NCBI GenBank assembly: GCA_009379825.1
Contig: WHTA01000017.1
Location: forward strand, 25,083-89,082
DNA length: 64,000 bases
Origin: Streptosporangiales bacterium
GTDB lineage: Bacteria; Actinomycetota; Actinomycetes; Streptosporangiales; WHST01
Reading direction: 5' to 3'
Shown here one piece after another: positions 59,068 to 64,000 of this stretch. Position numbers and translations under genes: made by a program. Each line of letters starts with the position of its first letter. Position 1 is the stretch's first letter. The notes beneath the pieces are model-generated. The model saw nothing but the letters and a program-made list of their open reading frames with translations, ran no database searches and was not told where the DNA came from.

Positions 59068-61377
59068 TCAGGCCGGTTCTACCGCAGGCGGGTCGAACAC
59101 GGAGATCTCCGGCAGCGCGTCGGTGTAAGGCTCGACCTCCACGAGCGCACTGTGTGCACTGGGTCCCTGGCCCAGCTTGGACGTGCCGTGGTCGGGCGTC
59201 AGCACGTTCGGGTTGCCGTGCTTGTCGAGTGCGCCGATGCGCCCTGGCTCCACCGGGTCGTACCAGGCACCGGTAGCGAGCTGCACCACGCCTGGTCGGA
59301 TCCCGTCGTCGACGCGTGCGCCTGCGAGGCAGCGCCCGCGGTCGTTGCGTACCACGACGATGTCGCCGTCGCTGATCCCGCGCGCCGCGGCGTCGCTCGG
59401 ATGCATGACGACAGGTTCCCTGCCGCGCACCTTGTTCGCCGCGCTGACCCGGCCCATGTCGAGCTGTCCGTGCAGTCGCGTGGCCGGCTGCACGGACAGC
59501 AGATGCAGCGGGAACTCCTGTGCCTGCTGCGCTCCCAGCCACTCGCCGGGTTCCAGCCACACCGGGTGGCCCGGGCAGTCGTCGTAACCGAACCCGTCGA
59601 TGGTCGCGGAGAACAGCTCGATGCGCCCGGACGGTGTGCGTAGCGGCTGACCGTCGGGATCGGCGCGGTAGTCGCCGAGCAGCACGTGCGCCGGCCAGGT
59701 CGGCAGCTCGGCGTGCCCCTGCTTCCAGAACGTCTCGAAGTCGGGCACGGCGACCCCGTGGCGCTGTGCACCGTCGCGGAACGTGTCGTAGAGGTGCTGC
59801 AACCAGCCCGTCTCGTCACGTCCCTCGGTGAACGCGTCGACGATGCCGAGCCGCGCCGCGAGGTCGGTGAAGATGTCGTAGTCGTTGCGTGCCGCGCCGA
59901 TCGGCTCGACGGCCTGCTGCATCGCGATGACGAACGAGTCGCGCGACGCGGCGCCGATGTCGTTGCGTTCCAGCGTGGTAGTCGCGGGGAGCACGATGTC
60001 CGCATGCCGTGCCGTCGCCGTCCACCACGGCTCGTGCACGACGATCGTCTCCGGCCGCCGCCATGCTTCGAGCAACCTGTTGATGTCCTGGTGGTGGTGG
60101 AACGGGTTGCCGCCCGCCCAGTAGACGAGCCTGGTGTCCGGGTAGCGCATGCGCTTGCCGTCGAAGTCGTACTCGGCACCGGGGTTGAGCAGCATGTCGA
60201 CGATCCGCGCTACGGGGATCGCGCTCCCCGTAGGGTTCGTCCCCGCGGGCATGTTGGGCACGGAGAACGGCTGCTTCACGTTGCCGATGCCGGACGCGTT
60301 GGCGAAGCCGAAGCTGAACCCGCCGCCGGGCAGGCCGATCTGCCCCAGCATCGCGGCGAGCGCGATGGTCGCCCAGAACGGCTGCTCGCCGTGGTCCGCA
60401 CGCTGCAACGACCAGGTGGCCGTGATGAGCGTGCGTGTCGACGCCATCCGCCGCGCCAGCTCTTTCAGCTCGTGCGCGTCGACGTCCGCGATGTCCGCGG
60501 CCCACTCGGCAGTCTTCGGCCGGCCGTCGGCCGCACCGGTCAGGTACTCGCTGAACCGCTCCCACCCGACGCAGTACCGGTTCAGGAACTCCTCGTCGTG
60601 CAGGTCCTCGGTAAGCAGGGTGTGCGCGAGCCCCAGCATGATCGCGGTGTCGGTGTTCGGTCGCGGCGCGACCCACTGGGCGTCGAGGAACTCCGGCACG
60701 TCCACCCGCAGCGGCGTGAACGCCACGAACTCGACCCCGGCCGCGCGGGTGCGACGGAGCTCCGGCGATGTGTTGTGCCTGGCGATGCCACCTGACTCGA
60801 CCTGTGCGTTCCGCAACGGCATGCCGCCGAACATCACCCACAGGCCGGTGTTCTCGACGATCGACGACCACGAGGTCACCGTGCCTGACGTCGGCGATGC
60901 CGAGCCGACCACGTGCGGGAGGATCGCGGCGGCAGCCGCGTAGCTGTAGTTGCCGATCTGGTCCGTGCAGCCGCCGAAACAGTTGAGGAACCTGGTCAGC
61001 TGCGTCTTCGCGTGGTGGAACCTGCCAGCGCTGGACCAGCCGTACGAACCCCCGAACACGGCGCTGCTGCCGTGCTCGTCGCGTACCCTACGCAGCTCCC
61101 CCGCCACCAGGTCGAGTGCGGTGTCCCACGACACCGCGACGTACGGATCCTTCCCGCGCAGCTCGGGCGCACTGGCTGGACCGTGGTCGAGCCCGCTCTT
61201 CCTGACGCACGGGGTCTCGACCCGTACGTCCGCGGTCAGCGCGTCGGAGATGGAGCTCACCTGCGGTGACGGGTCGGGGTCACCGGGGAACGGAGCTGTC
61301 GACACCACCCGGCCACCGTCGACGTCCGCGACGAATGCTCCCCAGTGCGAACTGTGCACGACCTGCGTTCGAGTCAT
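59068..61377 (-). CDS. molybdopterin oxidoreductase of the DMSO/TMAO/biotin sulfoxide reductase type
   Basis: The 769-residue enzyme has the bis-MGD region GGSYGWSSAGRFHHAKTQL with the Ser Mo ligand, YWAGGNPFHHHQDINRL, and the C-terminal dinucleotide-binding domain (DGDIVVVRNDRGRC). The N-terminus has no Fe-S cysteine motif and no Tat signal, so it fits cytoplasmic BisC-like S- or N-oxide reductases. It follows the MFS gene by 9 bases on the same strand. Confidence 0.9.
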   Translation of the reverse strand: MTRTQVVHSSHWGAFVADVDGGRVVSTAPFPGDPDPSPQVSSISDALTADVRVETPCVRKSGLDHGPASAPELRGKDPYVAVSWDTALDLVAGELRRVRDEHGSSAVFGGSYGWSSAGRFHHAKTQLTRFLNCFGGCTDQIGNYSYAAAAAILPHVVGSASPTSGTVTSWSSIVENTGLWVMFGGMPLRNAQVESGGIARHNTSPELRRTRAAGVEFVAFTPLRVDVPEFLDAQWVAPRPNTDTAIMLGLAHTLLTEDLHDEEFLNRYCVGWERFSEYLTGAADGRPKTAEWAADIADVDAHELKELARRMASTRTLITATWSLQRADHGEQPFWATIALAAMLGQIGLPGGGFSFGFANASGIGNVKQPFSVPNMPAGTNPTGSAIPVARIVDMLLNPGAEYDFDGKRMRYPDTRLVYWAGGNPFHHHQDINRLLEAWRRPETIVVHEPWWTATARHADIVLPATTTLERNDIGAASRDSFVIAMQQAVEPIGAARNDYDIFTDLAARLGIVDAFTEGRDETGWLQHLYDTFRDGAQRHGVAVPDFETFWKQGHAELPTWPAHVLLGDYRADPDGQPLRTPSGRIELFSATIDGFGYDDCPGHPVWLEPGEWLGAQQAQEFPLHLLSVQPATRLHGQLDMGRVSAANKVRGREPVVMHPSDAAARGISDGDIVVVRNDRGRCLAGARVDDGIRPGVVQLATGAWYDPVEPGRIGALDKHGNPNVLTPDHGTSKLGQGPSAHSALVEVEPYTDALPEISVFDPPAVEPA

Positions 61378-61386
61378 TCGACCACT

Positions 61387-62541
61387 CTAGGCTGTGCGGC
61401 GCATGGTCGCACCGAGTACGACGATGCCTGCCGCGCTGACGAAAGCCGGCAGGAAGCCGAGAACCGGTACGCCGGTGAGGTCCCAGATCGCGCCGCCGAG
61501 CAGCGGCAACAGGAACGCCAGCGCGTAGCCGATGGTAATCATCCCGGCGGAGACACGGTGGGCGTCACCGCGGCCGGCGAACAGCACCGGCAGGGTGAAC
61601 GCGACCGTGATACCCGCGCCCGCGGCGAACCCCGTCACACCGGAGCCGACGAGCACCGCCGTGGTGCCACCGCTCACCATGATGGCCAACCCAACCGCGC
61701 CGATCGCCCCGAGCGTCGCGATGAACACCCGGCCCGTGAGCACCGACGTACGGAGGAACGCGAGCAGGACGGTCGCCGGCAGCTGGGCCACGTTCAGCGT
61801 GGTGAGGGCCGCACCGACCAGCGCCGGCTTGCCCGTCTGATGGAGGTACGACGGCAGGAATGCGTTGACGCCGAAGTAGACCACCGAGCTCGCGCCCTGC
61901 AACAGGCCGAGCCGCCACACGATGCCGCTGCGCCAGTCCGGCATCCAACCACGCGTCTCGGCCGCGGGTCTCGCTCTCCCGCCGCGGATCACGCCGACGA
62001 ACACCGCGACGCCGACGATCGGCACCGACCAGAGCGCGAGGGCGAGCCGCCAGCTGTCCCCCGCGAGCGGCAGCACCACGGGGAGGGTCAGCGCGGCGGC
62101 GAGCACCTCGCCGACGAGCATGCCGTTGACCCAGGTCGCCGTTGCGCGTCCGGCCGCCTGCGGCACCCAGGTCTGGACGAGGTCGGGCATGGCCGGCTGG
62201 ATCGCGGCGATCGCCAGCCCCATCACGAAGGTGAGCGCGAACAACACGCCCACGCCTGCGACTCCCCGCAGCCCTGACGAGGCTGCGATCACGACCAGCC
62301 CGACGACGACCGCGAGCCGTGGTCCAGTACGTGAGATGACCGCCGCACCGAGCGGCGCTCCGACGGCGAGCAGGAGCACCGGGAGCGTGGTGAACGCCGC
62401 AAGCGCGGTCTGCGTCAGGCCTAGCTCGTCCTGGATTCGCGGCGACAGCGGCGGTACCGCGAGCACCGTGAGGCGCAACGTGAGTCCCGCACACCACAGT
62501 GCCGCGAACCTGCTGACCAGGTAACCCGACGAGCCCGTCAT
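61387..62541 (-). CDS. MFS transporter, CynX/NimT-like
   Basis: The 384-residue protein has about 12 hydrophobic segments, with GMLVGEVLAAALTLPVVLPL and the N-terminal RLTVLAVPPLSPRIQDELGL typical of the CynX/NimT group. The ATG at 62541 is preferred over an upstream one at 62568. It is in one unit with the sulfoxide-reductase-type enzyme and may import its substrate. Confidence 0.86.
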   Translation of the reverse strand: MTGSSGYLVSRFAALWCAGLTLRLTVLAVPPLSPRIQDELGLTQTALAAFTTLPVLLLAVGAPLGAAVISRTGPRLAVVVGLVVIAASSGLRGVAGVGVLFALTFVMGLAIAAIQPAMPDLVQTWVPQAAGRATATWVNGMLVGEVLAAALTLPVVLPLAGDSWRLALALWSVPIVGVAVFVGVIRGGRARPAAETRGWMPDWRSGIVWRLGLLQGASSVVYFGVNAFLPSYLHQTGKPALVGAALTTLNVAQLPATVLLAFLRTSVLTGRVFIATLGAIGAVGLAIMVSGGTTAVLVGSGVTGFAAGAGITVAFTLPVLFAGRGDAHRVSAGMITIGYALAFLLPLLGGAIWDLTGVPVLGFLPAFVSAAGIVVLGATMRRTA

Positions 62542-62593
62542 GGGACAGCGTCGTCCGGCGTCGAACACGTCATGCTCGGACCCTAACCGGCCC

Positions 62594-62624
62594 TTGACCT
62601 CAACTTTGGTTCAGCTCGTAGCGT
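62594..62624 (+). promoter_or_regulatory. MerR/SoxR-type promoter of the quinone oxidoreductase gene
   Basis: TTGACC (62594-62599) and TAGCGT (62619-62624) are separated by 19 bases, with the imperfect dyad ACCTCAAC/GTTCAGCT (62597-62616). This is the geometry of MerR-family activated promoters. No intact MerR gene is adjacent. The GTG start follows 34 bases later with AAGGAG upstream. Confidence 0.55.
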
Positions 62625-62657
62625 CGAAGCTCCGACGTTCTGACAAGGAGTGATGAC

Positions 62658-63641
62658 GTGCGCGTGATACAGGCGACCAGCTTCGGCGGCCCCGAGGTTC
62701 TGGTGGCGAAGGACCAACAGGACCCGGTGGCCGGTCCAGGGCAGGTGGAGGTGGCTGTCTCAGCTGCCGAGATGCTGTTCCTCGACGTCCAGCTGCGCAG
62801 CGGCTGGGGGCGCGAGTTCTTCCCCATCGAGCCGCCGTACGTGCCGGGTACCGGAGTCGCCGGCACCGTGCGGGCGGTCGGCGAAGACGTGGACCCCGAC
62901 TGGGTCGGTAAGCGGGTGGTCGCCGCGACCGGGAAGAGCGGCGAGTACGTGGGCGGCGGCTACGCCGAACGTGCGGTAGCTCCTGTCACCGAGGTGTTCG
63001 AGGTGCCCGACACCCTCGAGCTGCCGGCGGCCCTGACGGCGCTGCACGACGGCCTCACCGCGTTGAGCCGGCTCGAGCGGGCCGCCATCGAGCCGGGTGA
63101 GCGGGTGCTCGTGACGGCCGCGGCCGGCAGCCTCGGGGTGTGGCTGATCCCGCTCGCCCGCGCCGCGGGCGCGGACGTCGTCGCCGCGGCCCGCGGCGGG
63201 CAGAAGCTGGCGCATGCCACGGCGCTCGGCGCCGACGGCACCGTCGACTACTCCGCGGACGACTGGACGGAACGGCTGCAAGCGGCGTACGGCGGTGCAC
63301 GACCTGACGTGGTCTTCGACGGCGCCGGCGGGCAGATCGGCCGCGCCGCGTTCGAGGTCACCGCGCCCGGCGGCCGGTTCTTCTCCTACGGCGCGGCGAG
63401 CGGCGACTTCGCCGCCATCGACACCGACGAGCGCCCGGCGGGCGACGTCACCGTCTACGGCATCCAGGACCGCATCGCCCCCGCCGACTGGGCACGCCTG
63501 ACGAAGCAGGCCCTGGCGGAGCTGGCGACCGGCCGGGTCACTCCCGTCATCGGCCAGACCTTCCCGCTGGCACGAGCCGCCGCCGCCGACACCACCGCCG
63601 AAGCCCACACCGCCATCGGCAAGACGGTGCTCCTGACCTGA
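62658..63641 (+). CDS. zinc-binding-dehydrogenase family quinone oxidoreductase
   Basis: The 327-residue MDR-type reductase has GTGVAGTVRAVGEDV, the NADPH motif VTAAAGSLGVWLIPLARA and VVFDGAGGQIGRAAF, and lacks the zinc ligands of alcohol dehydrogenases. It would reduce quinones or enones with NADPH. Its 3' end (GKTVLLT-stop) is the source of the repeats downstream. Confidence 0.9.
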   Translation: MRVIQATSFGGPEVLVAKDQQDPVAGPGQVEVAVSAAEMLFLDVQLRSGWGREFFPIEPPYVPGTGVAGTVRAVGEDVDPDWVGKRVVAATGKSGEYVGGGYAERAVAPVTEVFEVPDTLELPAALTALHDGLTALSRLERAAIEPGERVLVTAAAGSLGVWLIPLARAAGADVVAAARGGQKLAHATALGADGTVDYSADDWTERLQAAYGGARPDVVFDGAGGQIGRAAFEVTAPGGRFFSYGAASGDFAAIDTDERPAGDVTVYGIQDRIAPADWARLTKQALAELATGRVTPVIGQTFPLARAAAADTTAEAHTAIGKTVLLT

Positions 63642-64000
63642 CACCCGGTCACAACACCGCCTCGGCCGGACAACAGCCAGCGAACGGCCGGGTCAGCCCC
63701 GCCATCGGCAAGACGGTGCTGCTGACCTAACACCCGGTCACAACACCGCCTCGGCCGGACAGCAGCCAGCGAACGGCCGGGTCAGCCCCGTCATCGGCCA
63801 GACCTTCCCGCTGGCACGAGCCGCCGCCGCCGACGCCCACGCCGCCGCCGAAGCCCGCACCGCCATCGGCAAGACGGTGCTGCTGACCTAACACCCGGTC
63901 ACAACACCGCCTCGGCCGGACAACAGCCAGCGAACGGCCGGGTCAGCCCCGCCATCGGCAAGACGGTGCTGCTGACCTAACACCCGGTCACAACACCGCC
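63641..64000 (+). repeat. tandem array of 3'-end copies of the quinone oxidoreductase gene
   Basis: Units beginning ACACCCGGTCACAACACC start at 63641, 63730, 63891 and 63980, giving lengths of 89, 161 and 89 bases and a fourth unit cut by the window end. Each carries the coding tail of the upstream gene (IGKTVLLT-stop). The 161-base unit also keeps the VIGQTFPLARAAAAD part; the 89-base units lack 72 bases, and in the long unit the missing stretch is flanked by CATCGGC direct repeats. No new gene is present. Confidence 0.88.

Noticed and set aside
63641..64000. CRISPR-like or short regulatory repeat array
   Set aside because: The units are copies of the upstream gene's 3' end and flank, with no unique spacers and no cas genes, so gene-tail duplication explains them.
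1..64000. Long frames on the strand opposite to assigned genes (for example 270-2102 plus strand, 8851-11067 plus strand)
   Set aside because: They are Arg/Pro/His/Ala-rich, lack recognisable domains and lie over well-supported genes; such shadows are expected in high-GC DNA.

Overview
The window is high-GC DNA (about 70% by eye), densely packed with genes. It has frequent GTG starts, many 4-base ATGA/GTGA gene overlaps, and IclR, GntR, TetR, PaaX and XRE regulators. This points to an actinomycete chromosome; I cannot name the genus. I saw no tRNA, rRNA, CRISPR array, insertion sequence or integrase.

Layout. 1-7204: a beta-oxidation-like module. A minus-strand operon (acyl-CoA dehydrogenase, TetR, PaaK-like ligase, thiolase, 3-hydroxyacyl-CoA dehydrogenase cut by the window edge) faces two plus-strand crotonases across a 29-bp palindrome. 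7206-9047: a short threonyl-tRNA synthetase paralogue with a structured leader, and an SRPBCC protein. 9103-17142: an osmoprotectant-type (ProX/ProV/ProW) ABC importer in an operon with an amidohydrolase, then GntR and IclR regulators and a second, paralogous amidohydrolase. 17189-20469: MFS exporter, peptide chain release factor 3 and a frameshifted MerR gene. 20577-26418: NhaC-type antiporter, cyclase-family hydrolase, ThDP enzyme, XRE-cupin regulator and class V PLP enzyme.

26432-53134 is the most interesting part and reads as one metabolic story. A minus-strand run of 13 tightly spaced or overlapping genes encodes, in order of transcription, a peptide-type ABC importer (partly broken), hydantoinase/oxoprolinase HyuA and two HyuB paralogues, an amidohydrolase, a TIGR04076 protein, an LLM flavoenzyme, a kynurenine-formamidase-like hydrolase, tryptophan 2,3-dioxygenase fused to an NTF2-like domain, and kynureninase. 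The predicted end products are anthranilate and alanine. Next to it (26432-36179) lies a 2-aminobenzoyl-CoA module: anthranilate-CoA ligase, the fused FAD-monooxygenase/OYE hydroxylase-reductase, enoyl-CoA hydratase, acyl-CoA dehydrogenase, RidA, SDR and a PaaX regulator. Together they would take a tryptophan-derived, possibly cyclic, amide through kynurenine and anthranilate into CoA-thioester catabolism.

53260-55735: an XRE-cupin regulator whose promoter shares a 22-bp site with the importer promoter, then a mercury locus (merB, merR and a deleted merA remnant). 56012-63641: an FAH-family protein, a small sulfite-oxidase-fold protein, a 2-hydroxyacid dehydrogenase, a BisC/TorA-type molybdoenzyme with an MFS partner, and a quinone oxidoreductase. 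The 3' end of that last gene is repeated in an imperfect tandem array that runs off the window.

Several genes carry single-base lesions: MerR at about 20200, the importer permease at about 51360, the importer binding protein with a frameshift and an in-frame stop, and the importer ATPase at a G7 run. They may be real decay or indel errors in GC-rich sequence.
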